Made by a program: the position numbers and the translations under genes. A stretch of 23,278 nt of DNA from an uncultured Lachnospiraceae bacterium. GTDB taxonomy: Bacteria; Bacillota; Clostridia; Lachnospirales; Lachnospiraceae. Positions within the stretch are counted from its first letter, which is position 1, and each line of letters starts with the position of its first letter. The notes under the pieces were generated by a model. That model saw only the letters and a program-made list of their open reading frames with translations, had not been told where the DNA came from and made no database searches. The DNA lies in assembly GCA_934402515.1 (NCBI GenBank), contig CAKRTZ010000033.1, forward strand, positions 1 through 23,278, in the 5' to 3' direction. Positions 1-5,551 of the stretch are shown piece by piece.

Positions 1-848
1 GTGGAGCAGGCTCCCTGTCTGGTGCCACTTCCCACTTCCTCATTGTCAAAAACTGCCAGAAGATCAATGTAGTCCCTGGGCTTTGCCTTACAGATGGCCG
101 TCAGTCCTGAAAAGACGCACTGAAGGTCATCCAGTCTGGGAGAACCGATATATTCCTGCTCCAACCCTAAAAAGGTTCCCTTATCTCTTGCCACCAGATA
201 AAGTTCCCTGCCCAGAATTTCTTCCGGTTCCACGCCTGCTTTCTCCGCAATTTGTTTTTCCAGTTCTCCGGCATGTTTAACATCTGCAAATAAGGGAAGC
301 ATGTCCACCTGGGGATTGTACTCCACACCTTTATTCATATCCCGGTTCATGTGAATTGCCACGTTGGGAATCACACATAAATCCTGGTCAAACTGAATCA
401 GACGGGTTACCAGCTCTCCGGTTTTCTTATCCTTTACTACCACGCGCCCGGCCACCGTCAAGGGTCTGTCCAGCCAGGTGGAAAGAATCATGCCACCGTA
501 GTTCTCCACATTTAATTTCAGGTAATACTCCTCGGCTTTCTGCTCCGGGTTCGTCTTTAGTTTAAAGCAGGGGGAATCGCTGTGGGCTGCCATGGCATGT
601 ACCCCTTTTATCATCAGGGATTCCTCTTTTCCGCCAGCGGGAAGGACGAATGCCATCACTGCGGAATCATTCCGGGTTACATAATATTTGCCACCCAGTT
701 CCAGTCTCCACTCCTGCTGTTCTGCCAGTTCCTGAAAGCCTGCCTGTTCCAACTGCTTTTTGCAGTTATCCACTGCATGAAAGGCTGTGGGAGATTGTTC
801 GATAAACTTCAATAACGCTTTGGACGTTTCCAGATATTTTTTATTCAT
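1..848 (-). CDS. M18 family aminopeptidase, 3' end cut off by the window edge
   Basis: This is the first 282 codons of a cytosolic zinc aminopeptidase of family M18, which removes N-terminal residues from peptides. The start at 848 is preceded by GGAGC six bases upstream and gives the family's typical opening (MNKKYLETSKALLKFIEQSP, with the 'SPTAFHA' signature). Zinc-site motifs are visible: AAHSDSP with His89 and Asp91, and the FDNEEVGSGT signature at about residues 267-276, which carries the catalytic and metal-binding acidic residues. The family is usually about 430 residues, so roughly one third, including the last zinc ligands, lies outside the window. It follows murI by 72 bases on the same strand and is probably co-transcribed. 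Family assignment is secure; substrate preference is not visible. Confidence 0.95.
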   Translation of the reverse strand, partial: MNKKYLETSKALLKFIEQSPTAFHAVDNCKKQLEQAGFQELAEQQEWRLELGGKYYVTRNDSAVMAFVLPAGGKEESLMIKGVHAMAAHSDSPCFKLKTNPEQKAEEYYLKLNVENYGGMILSTWLDRPLTVAGRVVVKDKKTGELVTRLIQFDQDLCVIPNVAIHMNRDMNKGVEYNPQVDMLPLFADVKHAGELEKQIAEKAGVEPEEILGRELYLVARDKGTFLGLEQEYIGSPRLDDLQCVFSGLTAICKAKPRDYIDLLAVFDNEEVGSGTRQGACS

Positions 849-920
849 TGCTTTGCTCCATTTTCTATGTCCATTATGACAAATATTTTCCTGTTGCCAT
901 CCTATTCCCGATAGTCTGCT

Positions 921-1700
921 TTAACAGATATCGTGCATCTGCTCCAGCCGCGCCAGCAGACGGTCAATCTGCTGTAACTGCTTCTCATTACAGGGCACAC
1001 CGGAGAAAAAATATTCCACGGTCTGGGGAAGTTCTTCCTGCAGCCCCCGTTCTTTCAGTTTCCGTCCAAGCTGTGCCACCGTTCCCTCATTTCCATCCAC
1101 AAACCGCACATGTTCCGGCAGAACCTGTCGGAAAGAATCCTTAAAATAGTTAAAGTGGGTACAGCCCAGTACCAGTGAGGAATAGTCCTGCCAGTTCCGC
1201 TCTCCCAGTGCCTCTTTCAGATACACCGATACAGTCTGTGGGTCAAATTCTTCTTTTTCCGCAAAACGAACCAATCCCGGAAGTGCCACCAGGTCTGCCA
1301 GATGGTGCTTGTCTACTTTCTCCACTAACAGTTTCATCTTGGCACCCTTCACGGTGATGGGGGTGGCGGTGACCAGTACCCGCTTTTCGCCGTAAAGGTC
1401 AATGGCTTTTTTTACCGCCGGTTCCATGCCGATAATAGGAATGTCGTAACGCTCCCGCAAAGCCTTTACCGATACGCTGGTAGCTGTGTTACAGGCGATG
1501 ACAATGGCTTTCACATGCCGCGCCAGCATGAACTCCACTACTGCTTCCACATAGCCCTGAATTTCTTCCTGGGTTTTCTCCCCGTAGGGCACATGCACCT
1601 CATCTGCATAGTAGATAAACTGTTCCGTGGGAAATGTCCGCATTGCCTCATAAAGCACAGACAGTCCCCCGATTCCCGAATCAAAAATTCCGATTTTCAT
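921..1700 (-). CDS. murI: Glutamate racemase
   Basis: The 259-residue protein interconverts L- and D-glutamate to supply D-Glu for peptidoglycan. It opens with MKIGIFDSGIGGLSVL, where Asp7 and Ser8 bind substrate, and has both catalytic cysteines in their usual settings: Cys70 in IACNTATS and Cys180 in LGCTHF, followed by His182. Length matches the family (about 255-270). It lies 32 bases after the antitoxin gene and 72 bases before the M18 peptidase gene on the same strand. I see no terminator between the toxin/antitoxin pair and murI, so it may share their transcript or have an undetected promoter. The ribosome site is weak (an AAGAGA stretch about 11 bases upstream). Cytosolic enzyme; assignment is very secure. 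Confidence 0.97.
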   Translation of the reverse strand: MKIGIFDSGIGGLSVLYEAMRTFPTEQFIYYADEVHVPYGEKTQEEIQGYVEAVVEFMLARHVKAIVIACNTATSVSVKALRERYDIPIIGMEPAVKKAIDLYGEKRVLVTATPITVKGAKMKLLVEKVDKHHLADLVALPGLVRFAEKEEFDPQTVSVYLKEALGERNWQDYSSLVLGCTHFNYFKDSFRQVLPEHVRFVDGNEGTVAQLGRKLKERGLQEELPQTVEYFFSGVPCNEKQLQQIDRLLARLEQMHDIC

Positions 1701-1732
1701 TTCTCATAAATCTCTTTTCCAGACATCATTTC

Positions 1733-1945
1733 CTAATCCCAGTTGATTGCATCGTGGGAAACAGTTTCGCCGTTTTCCAGTTCCTTGTCTGCTCTCTCCA
1801 GTTCTGCACGTTCCGCAGATGTTACCTTTGTATAATCCGGATCCCACGCAATCACAAGTTTTTTGATAAACTCTAATGCAAAATTCTGGTCTTTTTCTGG
1901 TAATAATTCCATCAAGTCAATCGCCTGTTTTGTTGTTGTACTCAT
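1733..1945 (-). CDS. Antitoxin of a RelE/ParE-type toxin-antitoxin pair
   Basis: A 70-residue acidic protein encoded directly after the RelE-like toxin on the same strand (26 bases between them). Its start has a good ribosome site (AAAGGAG, nine bases upstream). The sequence has a helical N-terminal half (QAIDLMELLPEKDQNFALEFI), then a linker and an acidic C-terminal tail with the ERAELERADKELENGE stretch ending HDAINWD. That is the layout of small antitoxins whose flexible tail wraps the toxin. I recognise the general type but cannot place it in a named antitoxin family; it resembles the short Firmicutes partners of RelE proteins. Neutralisation of the neighbouring toxin is inferred from gene order and size. 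Toxin-first order is less common than antitoxin-first. Confidence 0.8.
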   Translation of the reverse strand: MSTTTKQAIDLMELLPEKDQNFALEFIKKLVIAWDPDYTKVTSAERAELERADKELENGETVSHDAINWD

Positions 1946-1971
1946 ATTTCCATTCTCCTTTCCTGAATGTA

Positions 1972-2232
1972 CTATTTGTATATATCCCCTCTCGAATCAA
2001 TATTCATAACATATAATATTTCTATTTCTCCATTGGGAAGATAATTATATATGATTCTATATTTTCCAACTCTTAACCTTTTCCGCCCATCGGTATAGCC
2101 TTGTAAAACCTTGATATCACCTCTTGGTGGCTGCTCTGTCAATCCCTCAATCGCTGCCTTTATTCGTTGCTTTGTAGGTCTGTCCATTTTGTTTATGAAT
2201 TTAACAGCCGTCTTACTGTATTCTATCTGCAT
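1972..2232 (-). CDS. RelE/ParE superfamily toxin (probable mRNA interferase)
   Basis: An 86-residue basic protein of the RelE/ParE fold. The opening MQIEYSKTAVKFINKMD, the segment around GDIKVLQGY, and the strand pair KRLRVGKYRIIYNYLPNGEIEILYV are typical of RelE-type toxins, with the conserved basic Arg/Lys residues in the central strand and a terminal DSRGDIYK. RelE proteins cut mRNA on the ribosome; ParE proteins instead poison gyrase, and sequence alone does not fully separate them, although the body looks more RelE-like. A strong GGGGAGGG ribosome site lies nine bases before the ATG. The locus is AT-rich compared with the core genes around it and sits between a tRNA cluster and murI, which suggests it arrived by transfer. 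Confidence 0.88.
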   Translation of the reverse strand: MQIEYSKTAVKFINKMDRPTKQRIKAAIEGLTEQPPRGDIKVLQGYTDGRKRLRVGKYRIIYNYLPNGEIEILYVMNIDSRGDIYK

Positions 2233-2260
2233 TTTCTCAATCCCTCCCCTTTACAAATTC

Positions 2261-2306
2261 ATTATATAATAAGTGCATTATATAGTCGATAATACAAGTG
2301 TATTAT
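2261..2306 (-). promoter_or_regulatory. Promoter and palindromic operator of the toxin-antitoxin operon
   Basis: Reading leftwards, a TCGACT -35 (2284-2289) and a perfect TATAAT -10 (2261-2266) are 17 bp apart, about 30 bases upstream of the toxin start. A second TATAAT lies at 2277-2282. At 2289-2306, touching the -35, is a perfect palindrome, ATAATACA-AG-TGTATTAT. Toxin-antitoxin operons are commonly repressed by their own complex at such palindromes, so this is the obvious operator candidate. Position and symmetry are seen; the role is inferred. Confidence 0.6.
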
Positions 2307-2340
2307 TTTCTTTATTTTTCCACAGACTGATTGGTTTCGT

Positions 2341-2369
2341 AAAAAAAAGAAACCGACAAGCTGTCGATT
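2341..2369 (-). terminator. Rho-independent terminator upstream of the toxin-antitoxin operon
   Basis: On the minus strand AATCGACA pairs with TGTCGGTT (one U-G wobble) around a three-base GCT loop, followed by TTTC and an unbroken run of eight T. This is a textbook intrinsic terminator for leftward transcription. It lies about 35 bp upstream of the toxin promoter, so it would stop any transcript entering from the tRNA/repeat side. Confidence 0.75.
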
Positions 2370-2421
2370 CATACATGTGTTACCTCTGATGTTACCTTTA
2401 ATTCTTGAAAAATCAAAGAGT

Positions 2422-2538
2422 CGCTTGCCGGCTCTTTGCGTGCGCGAGCGGTATGCGTAGCATAAACTTCTTCTCCGCGAGCTGCGCATCCTCGCGGAGC
2501 GTTTTATTGCATAGGAAGAATTTTCCTATGCAATAAAA
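2422..2538. repeat. Dispersed structured repeat, copy A
   Basis: About 80 bases from 2422 match 23165 onwards almost base for base, with scattered substitutions and a 2-base gap. Shared blocks include GAGCGGTATGCGTA and CATAAACTTCTTCT. Within copy A, CTCCGCGAG (2473-2481) and CTCGCGGAG (2491-2499) form a perfect 9-bp stem. Next to it TTTTATTGCATAGGAA (2502-2517) and TTCCTATGCAATAAAA (2523-2538) form a perfect 16-bp stem with a 5-base loop. The second stem can act as a terminator on either strand because T runs flank it. The repeat is non-coding as far as I can see. Its family and copy number in the genome cannot be told from one window. Confidence 0.8.
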
Positions 2539-2562
2539 AAAGTACCGATTTCTCGATACTTT
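2535..2562 (-). terminator. Terminator of the tRNA-Val/tRNA-Met transcript
   Basis: On the minus strand AAAGTA-T-CGA pairs with TCG-G-TACTTT around a GAAA tetraloop (10 bp with one U-G pair), then a run of seven T. It begins 5 bases after the 3' end of tRNA-Met, where a tRNA transcript would be expected to stop. Confidence 0.85.
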
Positions 2563-2567
2563 ATCAA

Positions 2568-2641
2568 TAGCGGAAGGGAGATTCGAACTCTCGACACCAC
2601 GGGTATGAACCGTGTGCTCTAGCCAACTGAGCTATTCCGCC
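2568..2641 (-). tRNA. tRNA-Met (CAU), elongator type
   Basis: The 74-base cloverleaf has a GGCGGAA/TTCCGCT acceptor stem with the G1-U72 pair seen in Bacillus-type elongator tRNA-Met, a D-arm with AGCTCAGTTGGCTAGAGC, the anticodon CAT (complement at 2605-2607) in loop TTCATACC, and a T-arm with GTTCGAATC. The discriminator is A and CCA is not encoded. The G1-U72 pair argues against initiator tRNA, and the CAU loop with its Met-like body argues against the Ile2 type, though the latter is not fully excluded. It is co-transcribed with tRNA-Val. Confidence 0.93.
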
Positions 2642-2648
2642 AGGTATA

Positions 2649-2721
2649 TGGGGCCTATAGGGCTCGAACCTATGACCCTCTGCTTGTAAGGCAGATGCTC
2701 TCCCAGCTGAGCTAAGACCCC
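2649..2721 (-). tRNA. tRNA-Val (UAC)
   Basis: The 73-base cloverleaf has acceptor stem GGGGTCT/AGGCCCC (one U-G pair), a D-arm AGCTCAGCTGGGAGAGC, anticodon TAC (complement at 2686-2688) in loop CTTACAA, and a T-arm with GGTTCGAGCCC. The discriminator is A and CCA is not encoded. It is the first gene of a two-tRNA unit, seven bases ahead of tRNA-Met. Confidence 0.95.
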
Positions 2722-2753
2722 ATAACAAAGTCAGTTTCACAACCGACTTTGCT

Positions 2754-2783
2754 ATTGTACTATTAACTTGTCCTTTTTGTCAA
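2754..2783 (-). promoter_or_regulatory. Promoter of the tRNA-Val/tRNA-Met unit
   Basis: Reading leftwards, a consensus TTGACA (2778-2783) and TACAAT (2754-2759) are separated by 18 bp. The predicted start near 2747 gives a short 5' leader of about 26 bases before tRNA-Val. Upstream are A/T tracts, including a tandem TTTTTTGCAA pair on the plus strand, that could act as an UP element. This is the best match to consensus in the window, as expected for a stable-RNA promoter. Confidence 0.85.
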
Positions 2784-2904
2784 TGCTTTTTTGCAATTTT
2801 TTGCAAAAATTTCTTTTGTTTTGTTTCTATCCACAGATTAACCTGTGAACGGCGACATTTCCAATCCTATTTTAGGTTTCGCATTATAAAATAACGACAC
2901 TTCC

Positions 2905-4686
2905 TTACATGCGCTCCGGTGCAGAGAATCCCAACACATCAATACAGGTTTCCATCACATCACGGGTAATTTTCAATAAAGCAATCCAGCCTGCCTTGCG
3001 CTCTGCATTTTCCTCCGTGAGAATCTTGGTCTCATGGTAGAAATGGTTGAAGGCATTGGCCAAGTCATAGATATAGGCACAAATCTTGTGGGGTGCCAGT
3101 TCCACTCCCGCATTTTCCATGACCGCATTAAACTTGGCAATTTCCATCATCAGTTCCTTCTCGGACTGGCTGACAGGTGCCTGGAGCTGTGCAGCCTCTA
3201 CATCGCCGCCCTGTTCTTTATACTTATTGAGAATGGATTTAATACGAACAATGGTGTACAGCAGATACGGGCCGGTATCTCCCTCAAAGGAGGTAAAGCG
3301 GTCAATATCAAAAATATAGTCTTTGGATGCCTGGTTGGACAAATCTCCGTACTTGATAGCAGCCAGTCCCACAATTTTGGAGGTGCTCACTGCCTCCTCC
3401 TCGTCGATGGTATAGCCCTTTTCCTGGGCATTGGTCTTGATTTTGCGCAACATTTCCTCGTCAATGTCCGCAATCAGGCTCTCCAGTCTGGGCACACCGC
3501 CGGAACGGGTTTTATAGGGCTGTCCGTCTTTTCCATTCATGGTGCCGAAACCAATATGCACCAGTTCCGTTTCCGGGTCTACCAGTTTAGTCTTTCTCGC
3601 ACAGCGGAATACCTGCTCAAAGTACAGGTTCTGGCGCTTGTCGGTAAGATAAATCAGTTTATCCGGGTGGAAGTTTGCCATACGGTCCTGGATGGTTGCC
3701 AGGTCGGTGGTATTGTAAAGGGAGGCACCATCGGATTTTAAAATCATGCAGGGAGGAATCTCCTTGGTATCGGTATCCTCTTTGACATCCACAACCAGAG
3801 CACCATCACTCAAATAGGCGTAGCCGCCGTCCTTCATATACTGCACCATGCCGGGGATGATGTCGTGGACATCCGACTCACCCTTCCACAGGTCAAAATC
3901 CACATTTAATTCCGCATAGTTTTTCTTTAAATCTGCCACGGAAACATTCACGATATGTTTCCACAAAGCACGATAGCCCGGAACGCCGCTCTGCAGCTTA
4001 AAGGTTGCCTGCATGGCTTTTTCCTTGTATGCCGGGTCCTCCTTGGACTTTCCGCTGGCGGTGGGATAAATCTCCTCCAGTTCCGACACGGTAAAAGGTG
4101 CCTCTGCGGGGTATTCTCCGGTATAGCTTTCATCAAAGTAAGGAAGGTCGGGCTGACGCTCCTGTACCTCGGTGATGACCAGTCCCATCTGCAAGCCCCA
4201 GTCGCCCAGATGGATGTCGCCAATCACTTCGTGACCACAGTAACGCTCAATACGCTTTACACTCTCGCCGATCACCGCAGAACGAAGATGTCCCACATGC
4301 AGAGGTTTCGCCACGTTGGGTCCGCCGTAGTCGATAATAATTTTCTGGGGATGTGCCGGGCTTTCCAGACCAAATTTCTCTGCCTCTGCCATCTCTTTCA
4401 CATAATCTGCAACAAAGCTGTCCTTTACTTTACAGTTCAGAAATCCCGGTGCCACTGCAGTAACCTCTGCAAAGACATCGCTGTCCTGGCATTTGGCTGC
4501 CACATCATTTGCAATCATAATGGGAGCCTTGTGGTACTGTTTCGCACCTGCCATCGCGCCGTTACACTGATATTCGCACAAATCGGGACGGTTGGAAAGA
4601 GTCACGCGTCCCAGGGCCGGGTCATAGCCAGCCGCCTCGAACGCATGCTGCATTTCTTCCGTAATCAAATCCAAAATCTTCTTCAT
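2905..4686 (-). CDS. argS: Arginyl-tRNA synthetase
   Basis: The 593-residue class I synthetase charges tRNA-Arg with arginine in the cytosol. Order of domains: an N-terminal Add-1 domain (about 1-110), the Rossmann catalytic core with the HIGH-type motif KPLHVGHLRS (His130 to His133), the KMSKS-equivalent KTRSGG (392-397), and a C-terminal helical DALR anticodon-binding domain (about 470-593, with YIYDLANAFNHFYHETKIL). Length fits bacterial ArgRS. The ATG follows GAGGAG by ten bases. It lies 69 bases downstream of queH with no terminator between them, so read-through from queH is likely; no T-box is visible in the gap. The two tRNA genes follow with their own promoter. Confidence 0.98.
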   Translation of the reverse strand: MKKILDLITEEMQHAFEAAGYDPALGRVTLSNRPDLCEYQCNGAMAGAKQYHKAPIMIANDVAAKCQDSDVFAEVTAVAPGFLNCKVKDSFVADYVKEMAEAEKFGLESPAHPQKIIIDYGGPNVAKPLHVGHLRSAVIGESVKRIERYCGHEVIGDIHLGDWGLQMGLVITEVQERQPDLPYFDESYTGEYPAEAPFTVSELEEIYPTASGKSKEDPAYKEKAMQATFKLQSGVPGYRALWKHIVNVSVADLKKNYAELNVDFDLWKGESDVHDIIPGMVQYMKDGGYAYLSDGALVVDVKEDTDTKEIPPCMILKSDGASLYNTTDLATIQDRMANFHPDKLIYLTDKRQNLYFEQVFRCARKTKLVDPETELVHIGFGTMNGKDGQPYKTRSGGVPRLESLIADIDEEMLRKIKTNAQEKGYTIDEEEAVSTSKIVGLAAIKYGDLSNQASKDYIFDIDRFTSFEGDTGPYLLYTIVRIKSILNKYKEQGGDVEAAQLQAPVSQSEKELMMEIAKFNAVMENAGVELAPHKICAYIYDLANAFNHFYHETKILTEENAERKAGWIALLKITRDVMETCIDVLGFSAPERM

Positions 4687-4755
4687 GGTTACTGTTCTCC
4701 TCTACTGTTACTGTTCATTCGTTCCTCATTCCAGTAACAATTCCCGTACTCTTAT

Positions 4756-5448
4756 TTATCTTAACGGTTTTCCCTCCGTCTGGCAAGGGGTTTTGTGTGT
4801 TTCCCTCTCCAGTTTGGAGTAAATGCAACCACAATAATCCTGCCGGTACAGTCCGTACTCCGCAGACAACTCCACCGACTGGCGGTAGCCGTTCTTTTTC
4901 TTAAAATCCGAAGGCAGCCAGGAAACACCATATTCCTCTCCCAGAGCCTCCCCGATTTCGTTTAATTTCGCCGCATTTTTTAAGGGGCTGATGGTCAAGG
5001 TGGTGGCAAAATAGTCAAAGCCTCCCTGCTTTGCCCGTTCTGCGGTTTTCCGCAGCCGCAGGTCAAAGCACCGGAAACACCGCTCTCCGCCCTCCGGCAC
5101 ATCTTTTAAGGCGGTGGCAAAGGCAAAGAATTTTTCCGGTTCATAGTCTCCTTCCACCACCTGGATGGTGTAACCGGGCTGTCCTTTCGTAAGCTGTTCA
5201 TTGTAAATGGCAATCAGCCGTTTCTGTTCTTGCACCCGATGGCGGTATTCTGCCTGTTCCGAAATATTGGGATTGTAATAAAAAACCGTAATCCGGAAAT
5301 AGTCCCGGAGATATTTCAGCACATAACTGCTGCAGGGAGCACAGCAGCTATGCAAAAAAAGTGTAGGGACGGTACCTGTCTGCTCTTTTTCCCCCACGAT
5401 TCGTTCCAGAATTTTTTCCAGTTCTTTCTGATAATTTCGTTGATTCAT
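4756..5448 (-). CDS. queH: Epoxyqueuosine reductase QueH
   Basis: The 230-residue protein is the non-cobalamin enzyme that reduces epoxyqueuosine to queuosine at the wobble base of tRNAs with GUN anticodons. It carries the QueH (DUF208) cysteine pattern: HSCCAPC (Cys35, Cys36, Cys39), RCFRC (Cys124, Cys127) and YCGC (Cys206, Cys208), which in this family hold an iron-sulfur cluster and a separate metal. The start at 5448 is chosen because GGAAAG lies six bases upstream; the same frame stays open to an ATG at 5535, but those 29 residues have no family character and pass through a large hairpin. It sits 103 bases after carB and 69 before argS on the same strand. Confidence 0.95.
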   Translation of the reverse strand: MNQRNYQKELEKILERIVGEKEQTGTVPTLFLHSCCAPCSSYVLKYLRDYFRITVFYYNPNISEQAEYRHRVQEQKRLIAIYNEQLTKGQPGYTIQVVEGDYEPEKFFAFATALKDVPEGGERCFRCFDLRLRKTAERAKQGGFDYFATTLTISPLKNAAKLNEIGEALGEEYGVSWLPSDFKKKNGYRQSVELSAEYGLYRQDYCGCIYSKLERETHKTPCQTEGKPLR

Positions 5449-5490
5449 CGTTTCTTTCCACCACCCTTTTCCATCATTTCCTATGAAGGA

Positions 5491-5530
5491 ACCACAAGCG
5501 GCGTCCCTTGCCTTGGGGCGCCGCTGTGGT
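5491..5530 (-). other. Long GC-rich stem-loop between carB and queH
   Basis: On the minus strand ACCACA-GCGGCG-C-CCC pairs with GGG-A-CGCCGC-T-TGTGGT around a 7-base loop: about 15 bp with one bulge and one mismatch. No U-run follows, so it is not a standard terminator. It starts about 20 bases after the carB stop and ends about 40 bases before the queH ATG. It could protect the carAB mRNA 3' end, or act as a processing or attenuation element. Confidence 0.6.
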
Positions 5531-5551
5531 ATCACTCTATTTACGCTGTCA

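Larger units (their letters stand above)
2307..2567. other. Gene-free stretch between the toxin gene and tRNA-Met
   Basis: No convincing gene is present. A minus-strand reading frame runs through 2262-2489, but it crosses a dispersed repeat and a terminator and has no ribosome site, so I do not call it. What the stretch holds, from right to left: the tRNA operon terminator, a 16-bp stem, a GC-rich 9-bp stem inside the dispersed repeat, two TGTTACCT direct repeats (2378-2385 and 2390-2397), and a U-tailed hairpin at 2341-2369. The net effect would be strong insulation between the tRNA transcript and the toxin-antitoxin operon. Confidence 0.7.

Noticed and set aside
2262..2489. Open 75-residue minus-strand frame beside the toxin gene
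   Set aside because: It runs through the dispersed repeat, a U-tailed terminator and the toxin promoter, has no ribosome site, and has an Arg-rich, low-complexity translation.
2568..2721. Integrated element using the tRNA genes as attachment site
   Set aside because: No integrase gene is present, and no duplicate of either tRNA 3' end was seen elsewhere in the window.
3034..4737. Long plus-strand frames opposite argS
   Set aside because: Shadows of the argS codon pattern; the ArgRS motifs on the minus strand explain the openness.
4687..4755. T-box or attenuator in front of argS
   Set aside because: The gap is only 69 bases, with no T-box core (no AGGGUGGNACCGCG-like sequence) and no terminator hairpin.
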